From: Chloroflexota bacterium
GTDB taxonomy: Bacteria > Chloroflexota > Anaerolineae > Promineifilales > Promineifilaceae
Assembly (NCBI GenBank): GCA_029559155.1
Contig: JAKQCM010000171.1
Location: forward strand, 1-34,718
Length of the DNA stretch: 34,718 bases
Direction: 5' to 3'
Positions within the stretch are counted from its first letter, which is position 1; each line of letters opens with the position of its first letter. Shown one piece after another: positions 1 through 7,722 of this stretch. The notes beneath the pieces were generated by a model. It was not told the DNA's origin, searched no databases, and saw only the letters and a program-made list of their open reading frames with translations. A program made the position numbers and the translations under genes.

Positions 1-79
1 CCAAAAAAGGCAGTTTAGGAGCTTGAAACTTTGCGTCTTTCACCTCTTTGCCCCTTTGCGTTAAGGTTTTTAAACTACT

Positions 80-117
80 GAGACTGGAGATTGACGATGT
101 GCCCAATCTCCGGTCTC
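80..117. repeat. Inverted repeat downstream of the LLM oxidoreductase gene
   Basis: Arms GAGACTGGAGATTG (80-93) and CAATCTCCGGTCTC (104-117) pair over 14 positions with one mismatch around a 10-nt loop. It sits just past the stop codon of the minus-strand gene ending at 130, so it could act as a transcript end, although no long T run follows. Its GGAGATTG core resembles the other dispersed elements at 12780, 27033 and 33709. Confidence 0.6.
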
Positions 118-129
118 CACTCTCCCTCT

Positions 130-1170
130 TTACGCCACTTCGGCCAGCAGTTCCACCATCGTCCGCAGCGTGTCCACGTCGAAGACAGTCATGTTCAGCG
201 TCGTCACTGGGCTGTTAATCCAGCGGCTCAGGCGTTCTTTTACCCGTTCGCGCGGCCCCACCAGAGCCACTTCGTCAATCAGGTCTCCGGGCACTTTGGC
301 CATGGCCGCGCCCTGGTTTCCCGACAGATAAAGGTCTTGGATTTCGGCCGCCGCCGCTTCGTAGCCGTAGCGCGCCGCCAGATCATTGTAAAAATTCTTG
401 CCTTTCGCGCCCATGCCGCCGATATAGAGGGCCAGAAACGGCCGTAACATGTTGTAGCAAATATCCAGGTTGTCGTTGACCACCACCGACACCGTTGGCG
501 CAATGTCAAAGTCGGCCAGGCTTTTGCCGCCGCCCGCTTTGGCGAAACCGGCTTCCACGCTCTCTTTGTAGATGGCGTCGTATTTGTCCGGCGAGAAGAA
601 GATGGGCAGCCAGCCATCGGCGATTTCAGCCGTCAGCTCTACGTTTTGCGGGCCGATGGCCGCCAGGTAAATGGGGATGTCGGGCTGCGCTTCCAGCGTG
701 CTTTTCAGCGGTTTGCCCAACCCGGTGGCGTCGGCGCCCTGGTAGGGAATCTGGTACAGCGCGCCGTCGTAGCTCAGGCGGTCTTCGCGGCGGAAAATTT
801 GGCGCACGATCTCGACGTATTCGCGGCTGCGGGTTAACGGCCGTTTATAGCTCACCCCATGCCACCCTTCCACCACCTGCGGGCCGGACAAACCTAAGCC
901 CATGAGGAAACGGCCGTTACTCAACTGGTTCAGCGTCATCGCCGTCATCGCCGCATTGGCCGGCGTGCGCCCCGGCATTTGCATGATCGCCGTGCCCAGT
1001 TTGATATGCTCCGTTTGCGCCCCCAACCAGGCCAGCGGCGACACCGCATCCGAGCCATACGCTTCGGCCGTCCACACCGCATACACACCCAGACGATCAG
1101 CTTCTTTCACCAATTCAACCGGCAGTTCTATCCGCCGGCCTGCATACCCTAACATCAAACCCAGTCTCAT
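130..1170 (-). CDS. LLM-class (luciferase-like) F420-type oxidoreductase
   Basis: A 346-residue TIM-barrel flavin/F420 oxidoreductase of the bacterial luciferase-like family. The N-terminus MRLGLMLGY, the internal stretch containing [20 protein letters not shown] and the segment [23 protein letters not shown] are typical of the F420-dependent branch (methylene-H4MPT reductase-like enzymes of Actinobacteria and Chloroflexota). The substrate cannot be read from sequence; the cofactor is inferred from family resemblance and from a partial F420-NADP reductase at 34336. An upstream in-frame ATG at 1182 is rejected because GGAGG lies directly between it and the ATG at 1170, making that purine run the ribosome binding site. 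The gene is monocistronic: tRNA-Glu with its own terminator lies upstream. Confidence 0.85.
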   Translation of the reverse strand: MRLGLMLGYAGRRIELPVELVKEADRLGVYAVWTAEAYGSDAVSPLAWLGAQTEHIKLGTAIMQMPGRTPANAAMTAMTLNQLSNGRFLMGLGLSGPQVVEGWHGVSYKRPLTRSREYVEIVRQIFRREDRLSYDGALYQIPYQGADATGLGKPLKSTLEAQPDIPIYLAAIGPQNVELTAEIADGWLPIFFSPDKYDAIYKESVEAGFAKAGGGKSLADFDIAPTVSVVVNDNLDICYNMLRPFLALYIGGMGAKGKNFYNDLAARYGYEAAAAEIQDLYLSGNQGAAMAKVPGDLIDEVALVGPRERVKERLSRWINSPVTTLNMTVFDVDTLRTMVELLAEVA

Positions 1171-1280
1171 GCGCTCCTCCATAATCGGTCATCCATCATT
1201 CGTACTTCATGATCCATCGTATCTCGTGCCGCAACGCGGAAAACAGTTGACGAGATTGTAAAGCAGGCAGGCATAAACCC

Positions 1281-1310
1281 AAAATAAAAAGCCTCGCTTT
1301 TCAGCGAGGC
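1281..1310 (-). terminator. Intrinsic terminator of tRNA-Glu
   Basis: On the minus strand an 8-bp perfect stem (GCCTCGCT / AGCGAGGC) with a 4-nt loop is followed by TTTTTATTTT. It begins 3 nt after the encoded CCA end of the tRNA, so it fits a rho-independent terminator for the tRNA transcript. Confidence 0.9.
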
Positions 1311-1313
1311 TTC

Positions 1314-1389
1314 TGGTGCCCTCACGGAGATTCGAACTCCGGTCTTAGCCTTGAAAGGGCTACGTCCTGGTCCCCTAGACGATGAGGGC
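1314..1389 (-). tRNA. tRNA-Glu (anticodon UUC)
   Basis: The minus strand reads GCCCTCA (acceptor stem), then TCGTCTAG (the tRNA-Glu D-arm signature), an anticodon stem-loop TAGCC-CTTTCAA-GGCTA with anticodon TTC, and a T arm CCGGAG-TTCGAAT-CTCCG. The 3' strand TGAGGGC, discriminator A and a genomically encoded CCA (1314-1316) complete it. All stems pair. The promoter at 1401-1429 and terminator at 1281-1310 make it a single-tRNA transcription unit. Confidence 0.97.
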
Positions 1390-1400
1390 AAGCGGCTGGA

Positions 1401-1429
1401 ATTCTATCATCCACCCTTACTCAGGTCAA
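1401..1429 (-). promoter_or_regulatory. Sigma-70-type promoter of tRNA-Glu
   Basis: On the minus strand TTGACC (1424-1429), a 17-nt spacer and TAGAAT (1401-1406) lie about 11 nt upstream of the mature 5' end of the tRNA. Both hexamers match five of six consensus positions. Confidence 0.85.
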
Positions 1430-1483
1430 GCCCTTTTCTAAAACTAACGGCAAGCAGGGAAAGTTGCACGGCCGTACCCTCAT

Positions 1484-1521
1484 AAAAAAACGCGCTCCCC
1501 GTCCAATTGAACGGGGAGCGC
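1484..1521 (-). terminator. Intrinsic terminator of the ftsZ operon
   Basis: An 11-bp perfect stem, GCGCTCCCCGT / ACGGGGAGCGC (1492-1502 and 1511-1521), with an 8-nt loop is followed on the minus strand by a T-rich tail GTTTTTTTATG. It lies about 70 bases past the ftsZ stop codon. Confidence 0.92.
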
Positions 1522-1590
1522 ACGCAGAGGGGATGTGTTTCGCAAGCGATCAAAAAATCACTTTAACGAAAGCAAAGGTGTTGGCGGCCT

Positions 1591-2718
1591 CTATCGCCTG
1601 CGCAAAAACGCAGGGATATCCAAATTGTTAGGCGTGAATTTTGGTTGTACCGGTTCATTCTCACGCTCACGAACCGGGGCTGGCGGCGGCGTTTGCCGCT
1701 GCGGCGGCGTAGTAATTGGGGTTGCCGGCCGTGTGTACTGATTCTGCACCAACTGCCGACGCGACAATGAATGGTCAAACCCCGTGGCGATGACTGTAAT
1801 GCGCATCTCATCGCCCATCGTTTCATCGATCACCGCGCCAAAGATCATATTGGCGTCCGGATGGGCTGTTTCGCGAATGATCGCGGCAGCCTGGTTCACT
1901 TCATACAGGCTCATATCCGGCCCGCCGGTGACGTTAAACAAAATACCCCGCGCTCCATCAATTGTTACATCCAACAAACGAGAGCTAATCGCCATTTCCG
2001 CTGCTTCTCGGGCGCGGTCGTCGCCTTCGCCATGGCCTACGGCCATTAACGCTGCGCCGCCTTCAGACATGATGGTTTTTACATCCGCAAAGTCCAGGTT
2101 GATCAGGCCGGGGATGGTGATTAGTTCGCTGATGCCCTGAATACCCTGGCGCAGCACGTCGTCGGCCATGCGGAAAGAGTCTTTCAAGGAGACACGTTTG
2201 TCGGTTAGCTCCAACAACCGGTCATTCGGAATGACGATCAGGGTGTCGACGTGTTCTTTGAGTCGTTCGATCCCTTGTTCGGCGGAATTGGTCCGGTGAC
2301 TACCTTCGAAAAGGAAAGGCCGGGTGACGACGCCAATGGTTAAAGCGCCCATTTCTCGCGCCGCTTTGGCAATGATAGGCGCTGCTCCTGTTCCCGTGCC
2401 GCCGCCCATCCCGGCCGTTACAAACACCATGTCCGATCCATTGAGCACTTCATACAGCTCTTCAGTGGATTCTGTGGCGGCTTTTTCGCCTTGCTCCGGG
2501 TTGCCGCCTGCGCCCAAGCCGCGCGTCAACTTATCGCCGATGCGCACGCGTACCGGCGCGTTGGAGAGTAGGAGGGCCTGATTGTCGGTATTGACGGCAA
2601 TGAAATCGACGCCGGTGACGCCTTCGCTAATCATGCGGTTGACGGCGTTGCAGCCACCCCCGCCTACGCCAACGACACGAATGCAAGCTATGTTTTCTAG
2701 CTCAGGTGCTCTTTGCAT
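1591..2718 (-). CDS. ftsZ: Cell division GTPase FtsZ
   Basis: FtsZ is the tubulin homologue that polymerises at mid-cell and recruits the division machinery. The 375-residue protein has [13 protein letters not shown] (17-29), the GTP-binding signature GGGTGTG (105-111), the switch region [12 protein letters not shown], and the T7-loop stretch [11 protein letters not shown] (208-218). A proline-rich linker follows (about 325-365), and the C-terminal peptide DIPAFLRRR is the conserved anchor that binds FtsA/SepF-type partners. The start codon follows GGAGAGGG with suitable spacing. The gene lies 53 nt downstream of a small HTH gene, with no mur genes and no ftsA or ftsQ beside it. A strong terminator closes the operon. 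Confidence 0.98.
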   Translation of the reverse strand: MQRAPELENIACIRVVGVGGGGCNAVNRMISEGVTGVDFIAVNTDNQALLLSNAPVRVRIGDKLTRGLGAGGNPEQGEKAATESTEELYEVLNGSDMVFVTAGMGGGTGTGAAPIIAKAAREMGALTIGVVTRPFLFEGSHRTNSAEQGIERLKEHVDTLIVIPNDRLLELTDKRVSLKDSFRMADDVLRQGIQGISELITIPGLINLDFADVKTIMSEGGAALMAVGHGEGDDRAREAAEMAISSRLLDVTIDGARGILFNVTGGPDMSLYEVNQAAAIIRETAHPDANMIFGAVIDETMGDEMRITVIATGFDHSLSRRQLVQNQYTRPATPITTPPQRQTPPPAPVRERENEPVQPKFTPNNLDIPAFLRRR

Positions 2719-2771
2719 ATTGATACCCTCTCCAACTTATGCCAGGCACACGCGGTTCCTGACATCGATTC

Positions 2772-2984
2772 TCACAACAATGTTGCTTTATTCCCAGGGC
2801 GGGGGTCGTAGCGGCTGGCGTATTGTTCCAGCGTCGATTTTTCCACCAACCATTTGTTGCCAAACTTGATCGCCGGTAGTTTTCCCTGGCGAATGAGTCT
2901 GCGCACAGATTCTGGGTGGATATTCAGGCGGTCGCTTACTTCTTGAACGCCGGCATAATTTTCTAACAGATCTTCTTTTGCCAT
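2772..2984 (-). CDS. Small excisionase/MerR-type helix-turn-helix protein upstream of ftsZ
   Basis: This is a 70-residue single-domain DNA-binding protein of the HTH_17/excisionase-like fold. The recognition region is VQEVSDRLNIHPESVRRLIR (13-32), followed by the wing QGKLPAIKFGNKWLVEKSTLEQY, a very typical pattern for this family. Nothing else is fused to it. It is 53 nt ahead of ftsZ on the same strand, with no terminator between them, so the two are probably co-transcribed. Its upstream region carries repeated TACAACA boxes around a consensus promoter, which makes autoregulation of the pair a reasonable inference. No phage genes are nearby, so a role as a true excisionase is unlikely. Confidence 0.85.
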   Translation of the reverse strand: MAKEDLLENYAGVQEVSDRLNIHPESVRRLIRQGKLPAIKFGNKWLVEKSTLEQYASRYDPRPGNKATLL

Positions 2985-3017
2985 ACGACCGACTACGGTG
3001 CTAATGATGCGGGATAA

Positions 3018-3092
3018 TACAACAAATTAACTGTTGTAAAAATACAACAAAACCGGGAATATGTCAAGTGTTTTGTTGCGTTTTTACAACAA
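3018..3092 (-). promoter_or_regulatory. Promoter of the HTH-ftsZ operon embedded in TACAACA operator boxes
   Basis: The minus strand has TTGACA (3062-3067), a 17-nt spacer and TATTTT (3039-3044), with a leader of about 50 nt to the HTH gene. Boxes of TACAACA or its complement occur at 3018-3025, 3032-3038, 3043-3050 and 3085-3092, with a partial TTGTTG box at 3073-3078. They alternate in orientation: TGTTGTA and TACAACA flank four bases over the -10, another pair lies around and beyond the expected start point, and a third pair lies just upstream of the -35. This layout fits a dimeric repressor covering the promoter. The identity of the binder is inference. Confidence 0.8.
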
Positions 3093-3155
3093 TTGAGCTG
3101 AAAAAAGCTATGTGCGGCTTATGGATTGCGAAATACGTGATGGGGGTTACGGCCG

Positions 3156-4382
3156 TTAATCTAACAGCAGTCCGGCAATAGACACGAGGGAGTTATCCTG
3201 GGAGTCGGCGGGGCAGTGATCGTAGGCGACGCAACGGCCGTCGGCCACGCCATCAAGCGCGCGCAGCATGAGGTAAATGGAGGAGAAGCCGCAAATACGG
3301 TTACGGTCTTGAACGGCGGCAATCTGGTTGTAAAACTCTTCGGCGTCGCCGCGCCGGATAGCGGTCATCAGGTTGTCGTCGGTGGTTTTCAGGTTGGCGC
3401 GGCGCGACGAATCCATCACAAAGGAGTCGCCAAAGTTTGGGCCGACGTGGGCGAAGTCGACGGAGGCGACAAAGAGTACATTTCGGCTCTGGGTTTCGCG
3501 GCGCAGGGTATTGATCACGGCCGTTAACCGTTCATCATCGGCCGGCCGAGAACCGTTCATGACAAAGTGATGGAATGAGCCGCACAAAATGGGGACCATG
3601 GGCCTGGGGGAAATGCCCAATTTCTGGTATGTGTGGTGCAGCCATACGGCCGACAGTTCTATCGAATGTTCCTGGCGATGGTGCAGTTCTTCGGCAAAGG
3701 CGTATTGTTCGCCTACGGCCGTTGCCAGCTTGTCAATCAACGCCGCATCGCTGGGCAGCACGCCGTATGGCGTGGCATAGGCCTGCCGGGTCAGGGTCAC
3801 AGAACCAGCGCTGCCGTTGTGGTCCGTACCCAAGATTACCACGAGGTCGGCCTGGGAAACGGCCGTTTCCGCCCGCCGCCACACTTTGGCATACACCGGC
3901 CCGCCCCGCTGGTAATCGATGTGCGGTGAAATGATGCCCCGCCCTTGCCACGGCTGCCATTCCGCCAAATCATCGGCCGCGCCATACTGGCCAAACAATG
4001 CCGTCAAAGCTTGCGGATCGGCCGGGTAACTCAGGTCGGCCAGCGCCGGCGGGCGGTGCGGCTGGGCGCGAAACTCGGCTAACAACCCTTCTTGCGCTTC
4101 CCGCGATCGCTGATTGTCTAACAAACAGGCCGTGTCTAACTGCGCCAGAGCGTCAGCCACGATGTCATAATCCACATTCTGACCCACATGGCGGCAAAAA
4201 TCGGCGTAAATCTGGGCCTCGGTGCGGGTGCCATCGCAAAAGATGAGTATCTGAGCCAACGCCGGCGGCATCACAAGCTGGTATGCCGTCAACTGCAGCG
4301 GATCACGCAGATACCACATGTGTTGTCCCATGTGGGTAACCGGTTGAAAATCAAGCGGGCGAAGGCGCGGGTTTTCAGTCAC
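3156..4382 (-). CDS. MEMO1/AmmeMemoRadiSam system protein B-like protein with N-terminal extension
   Basis: 408 residues. About 145-408 is the MEMO domain, which is related to non-haem-iron dioxygenases: SPHIDYQRGGPVYAKVWR, VVILGTDHNG, EHSIELSAVWLHH and VASVDFAHVG hold the conserved histidines and aspartates. About 1-120 resembles a small winged-helix/PqqD-like region (QLTAYQLVMPPALAQILIFC). The family is linked by name to AMMECR1 and radical-SAM partners, but neither is in this window; its reaction is not established. The start is GTG at 4380-4382, preceded by AAAGGA. It is 12 nt downstream of the FHA gene, so the two form an operon. An ACGGCCGT octamer overlaps its stop codon. Confidence 0.85.
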   Translation of the reverse strand: MTENPRLRPLDFQPVTHMGQHMWYLRDPLQLTAYQLVMPPALAQILIFCDGTRTEAQIYADFCRHVGQNVDYDIVADALAQLDTACLLDNQRSREAQEGLLAEFRAQPHRPPALADLSYPADPQALTALFGQYGAADDLAEWQPWQGRGIISPHIDYQRGGPVYAKVWRRAETAVSQADLVVILGTDHNGSAGSVTLTRQAYATPYGVLPSDAALIDKLATAVGEQYAFAEELHHRQEHSIELSAVWLHHTYQKLGISPRPMVPILCGSFHHFVMNGSRPADDERLTAVINTLRRETQSRNVLFVASVDFAHVGPNFGDSFVMDSSRRANLKTTDDNLMTAIRRGDAEEFYNQIAAVQDRNRICGFSSIYLMLRALDGVADGRCVAYDHCPADSQDNSLVSIAGLLLD

Positions 4383-4394
4383 GTGGTAATCCTT

Positions 4395-5042
4395 TTATGG
4401 ACAAATTGGCGCAAAGCCAAAGGGGCCGAGGATGAAATTCCAGAACGGCCGTAAAACCCCACAATACAACAACCGCCCCTGCTCATACGCATCCAGAAAA
4501 TAAACCGTGGCCACACAAAAAAACATCAGCACAACCAGGCAGCCACACCCCAACAACACCCGCTGACGACAAGAAGAACCACCTACAGCGGCGTCGCTGG
4601 TGGGCTGTGGCGCCGCTTGCCGGGGATCAGCCACAAACGCCGGCGGCGTGTACACTGGAATTTGTAAGCCTTCAGGCACGGTATCCACCTCCGCCAGACT
4701 GCCGCCAGTTTCCAGCATTGTGGAATCATCCTCTAACCCGCCAACCACATACACCAGGCTGATGGCTTCGCCCAGGTCGATCACATCGCCATGATGCAGC
4801 GGGGTCAGGCCAACCACGCGCCGGTCATTGATAAATGAACCGTTGGTGCTGCCCAAATCTTCCAGGGCATAACCGGCATCCTGGCGAATCAGTTGGGCAT
4901 GCTTGCGGGAAATCTCAGGATCGGTTATGGCTATCTCATTAGCCGAGGAACGGCCAATGATGATTTTTTCCTGGATCAAGTCGAATGTTTGATTGGGGTT
5001 TGGACCGCGTCGAACCACTAAACGCGCGACAGACTGGTTCAT
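4395..5042 (-). CDS. FHA-domain protein with C-terminal transmembrane segment
   Basis: This 215-residue protein begins with a forkhead-associated domain (about 5-100), the phosphothreonine-binding module used in Ser/Thr-kinase signalling. The diagnostic residues are G30-R31-S32, S45-R46-K47-H48 and N67-G68 in STNGSFIND. A flexible linker rich in P and A follows (105-155). One membrane helix at about 162-184 (LLGCGCLVVLMFFCVATVYF) and a short hydrophobic, cysteine-containing tail end the protein. FHA is therefore cytoplasmic and tethered by its C-terminus. CAGGAG precedes the ATG by 8 nt. It leads a two-gene operon with the MEMO protein, from the promoter at 5138-5166. No kinase is visible nearby. 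Confidence 0.9.
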   Translation of the reverse strand: MNQSVARLVVRRGPNPNQTFDLIQEKIIIGRSSANEIAITDPEISRKHAQLIRQDAGYALEDLGSTNGSFINDRRVVGLTPLHHGDVIDLGEAISLVYVVGGLEDDSTMLETGGSLAEVDTVPEGLQIPVYTPPAFVADPRQAAPQPTSDAAVGGSSCRQRVLLGCGCLVVLMFFCVATVYFLDAYEQGRLLYCGVLRPFWNFILGPFGFAPICP

Positions 5043-5137
5043 GGTCTACACTCCTGGCTCAGGCGAAAAGCCGGTAGAACGATAAATGGGGTGTCCGGCT
5101 CTCGCATCATACCTCTGACTTCACCTGAAGCGAGTTC

Positions 5138-5166
5138 AGTATAGAAACAACGATGCTGTTTGTCAA
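5138..5166 (-). promoter_or_regulatory. Consensus promoter of the FHA-MEMO operon
   Basis: The minus strand has a perfect TTGACA (5161-5166), a 17-nt spacer and TATACT (5138-5143), leaving a leader of about 90 nt before the FHA start codon at 5042. It lies in the divergent intergenic region shared with the transporter gene at 5229. Confidence 0.88.
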
Positions 5167-5228
5167 CGAGACTTGGTATAGGGTTTCAGGGGAAGTACAA
5201 TGTGAATTGACAACCCAGGAGGATACCA

Positions 5229-7448
5229 ATGGCTGCCTTACAAGAATGGATCAAACAACTTGGCTCCGAGGCGGATGCTGACCAAACACGCAAATTCGGC
5301 ACGTTTGCCGGCGTCTTTGTGCCGACGGTCCTTACCATTTTGGGCGCGATCATGTATTTGCGCCTGGGTTGGGTGGTAGGGAATGCCGGTTTGCTGGGAG
5401 GGCTGGTCATTATTCTCCTGGCTCATGTGATTACAGTCAGCACCGGGCTAGCGGTGTCTTCCATTTCCACCAATATCCGCGTCGGTGCGGGCGGGGCATT
5501 TTCCATTATTTCGCAATCGTTGGGGCTGGAGGTAGGCGGCAGCATTAGCGTGCCCTTGTATTTGGCGCAGGGGGTATCCACGGCTCTTTACATTTTTGCC
5601 TTTGCCGAAGGCTGGCAGCGGATATTTCCGCAGCACCCCATGGTGATTGTGGTGTTTTTGGCTTTTGCGGTGGTATTTGCTATCGCCTTCATCAGCGCAA
5701 AGTTTGCCTCGCGTATTCAGTTTCTCATTTTAGGCATTGTCGGGTTCTCGTTGTTTTCGGTCGCGCTGGGGAGTTTCCCCACGGCCGTTCAGCCAGGCAT
5801 GATCTATGAACCAACATGGCTTGGCAGCTTTCCGGACGGGGACTTCTGGTTTGTCTTCTCCGTTTTTTTCCCCGCCGTCACCGGCATCATGGCCGGCATC
5901 AGCCTGAGCGGAGCGCTAGAAAATCCCCGACGCAGCATCCCCAAAGGCACAATGAGCGCCATCGGCATCACCTTGCTGATTTATCTGCTCCTCGCCTTCT
6001 GGCTGGCGCGGGTAGCCTCGCCGGAAGAGATGCTCACAAACTCCACGGTTATGGTGGATAAGGCATATTTTAGCTGGGCGGTTTTGGCGGGACTGCTGGG
6101 AGCCACTTTTTCTTCAGCGCTTGGCTCGCTGCTGGCGGCGCCACGGGTGATGCAGGCTTTGGGCAATCATGGCGTGCTGCCTTACGGCCGTTTCTTCGCC
6201 CAGGAAACCGCTGAAGGTGAACCGCGACACGCCATGTTGGCCACGGCCGTGATCGTTTTGCTGGCCATCATTTTCGCTCTGGTCGGCGGCGGGCTGAACG
6301 CCATTGCCCCGCTCATCACCATGTTTTTCCTCATCACCTACTTCATGCTCAACGCCGTCGTTCTCATCGAGCAAATGCTCAACATGGTCAGCTTCCGCCC
6401 CACTTTTGCCATCCCCAAAGTCGTGCCCCTGGTTGGCATGATTGGCTGCCTGGTGGTCATGTTCCTCATCAACCCGCTTTTCAGCCTGGTAGCCATCACG
6501 CTGGCAGTCTTTGTTTATGCTTATTTGCTGCACCGGCAGCTAAACGCCCCCTGGGAAGACGTGCGCAGCGGGTTATTTATCTCTCTGGCGCGCTTTGCCG
6601 TGGAGCGCGTAAGCAGTCTGCCCGCTGCGCCAGAACGCACCTGGAGTCCCAACGTCCTCGCGCCGGTCACCTCCACCAAAGCGCTGCGCGGCAGTTATCG
6701 TTTTTTGTCGGCCCTCACGCTGCCCAAAGGCACTGTTCATATCATCGGCATCTACCCGCCCGGCCAGCCGGAACAAGTATTGGACATGGATACCCTGGCT
6801 CACTCTTTCCAAAAGGATGGCGTACCGGCGTGGATTTCGCTGTTAGAGGATGAAGATTTTATCAATGGCACCCGGCTGGCAATGGAAGTGCTCACCGGAG
6901 GTTTTTTTCGTCCCAATATCCTCTTTCTACCATTGCAAATCAACGGCTCGCGCGAACGAGCAGCCTGGCTGCTGAGCCGCGCCGCCGCTTTATCTCATAT
7001 TGGCATTGTATTATTGGCCCAACATCCGGTGGTGGGTTTGGGGCAAGAACAAGTGATCAATGTCTGGATGCGCGAACAGGGGCCAGACTGGAAACTGGGA
7101 TTGCGGTTGGCCAATTTAGACCTGGCCGTCCTCCTGGCCTACCAATTTCGGCAGAATTGGAACGGCCGTATCAACCTTTGCATGGTCATCGCCCAAGAGG
7201 AAACCACCCCAGTCGCCCTCGCCTTCCTCGAAGAACTGCGCGATCTGGCGCGCCTGCCGGCCAATACCCGCATCATCCTCCTGGTTGGCAGCTTTTGGGA
7301 CGCCTTGCCCCAATCCCCGCCCGCCGACCTGAGCATCTTAGGGCTGCAAGCCCAACCAGACCTTGACTTTGTGGAGAAAGTTGTCAAGATCGTTGATGCC
7401 TCTTGCGTTTTCGTGCGCGATTCTGGCGACGAAAGCGCCCTGGCCTAA
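5229..7448 (+). CDS. SLC12-like cation-chloride cotransporter / APC-superfamily permease
   Basis: 739 residues. The membrane half (about 25-445) has around twelve hydrophobic helices and starts with FGTFAGVFVPTVLTILGAIM followed by YLRLGWVVGNAGL, the first-helix pattern shared with eukaryotic NKCC/KCC transporters of the amino acid-polyamine-organocation superfamily. The C-terminal 290 residues (from about RFAVERVSSLPAAPE) are soluble and resemble the cytoplasmic regulatory domain of SLC12 proteins, with alternating beta-strand and helix segments. The likely role is electroneutral ion cotransport; an amino-acid substrate cannot be excluded. A strong AGGAGG lies 7 nt before the ATG. The gene appears monocistronic, with repeats downstream. 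Confidence 0.85.
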   Translation: MAALQEWIKQLGSEADADQTRKFGTFAGVFVPTVLTILGAIMYLRLGWVVGNAGLLGGLVIILLAHVITVSTGLAVSSISTNIRVGAGGAFSIISQSLGLEVGGSISVPLYLAQGVSTALYIFAFAEGWQRIFPQHPMVIVVFLAFAVVFAIAFISAKFASRIQFLILGIVGFSLFSVALGSFPTAVQPGMIYEPTWLGSFPDGDFWFVFSVFFPAVTGIMAGISLSGALENPRRSIPKGTMSAIGITLLIYLLLAFWLARVASPEEMLTNSTVMVDKAYFSWAVLAGLLGATFSSALGSLLAAPRVMQALGNHGVLPYGRFFAQETAEGEPRHAMLATAVIVLLAIIFALVGGGLNAIAPLITMFFLITYFMLNAVVLIEQMLNMVSFRPTFAIPKVVPLVGMIGCLVVMFLINPLFSLVAITLAVFVYAYLLHRQLNAPWEDVRSGLFISLARFAVERVSSLPAAPERTWSPNVLAPVTSTKALRGSYRFLSALTLPKGTVHIIGIYPPGQPEQVLDMDTLAHSFQKDGVPAWISLLEDEDFINGTRLAMEVLTGGFFRPNILFLPLQINGSRERAAWLLSRAAALSHIGIVLLAQHPVVGLGQEQVINVWMREQGPDWKLGLRLANLDLAVLLAYQFRQNWNGRINLCMVIAQEETTPVALAFLEELRDLARLPANTRIILLVGSFWDALPQSPPADLSILGLQAQPDLDFVEKVVKIVDASCVFVRDSGDESALA

Positions 7449-7488
7449 ACACAACACCCCGCAACCAACTCGGCAACAGCTTCGTAAG

Positions 7489-7650
7489 GAGACGACATGA
7501 GCGCAAGCTCAACACCATGAATGAAAGGGACACGGATGAACACGGATTTTCATGGATTGTTATCCGTGTTCATCCGCGTCAATCCGTGTCCCATTTTCAG
7601 AAGAGACGACATGAGACGACATGAGCGTAGGCTCAACACCATGAATGAAA
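7489..7650. repeat. Cluster of intergenic direct and inverted repeats
   Basis: The gap 7449-7722 holds no gene. A 38-nt unit starting GAGACGACATGAGCG occurs at 7489-7526 and 7613-7650 with two differences, and a partial third copy abuts the second. Between them, 7527-7592 is a nested inverted repeat: GGGACACGGAT pairs with ATCCGTGTCCC, and GATGAACACGGAT pairs with ATCCGTGTTCATC. After the second unit comes a CGCAGATT-rich stretch and CTGCGCCTTTGCGTTAAA (about 7650-7702). Short open frames here are products of the repeats. Confidence 0.85.
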
Positions 7651-7722
7651 ATCCGCAGATTTCGCAGATTACACAGATTTTTCTCTGCGCCTTTGCGTTA
7701 AATTGTTTTCGTAGGAGTGGCT

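Noticed and set aside
2772..2984. Prophage excisionase
   Set aside because: No integrase, attachment site or other phage gene is near; its linkage to ftsZ and the operator layout suggest a housekeeping regulator.
7489..7650. CRISPR-like array
   Set aside because: Only two units with one long, structured interval, no regular spacers and no cas genes.
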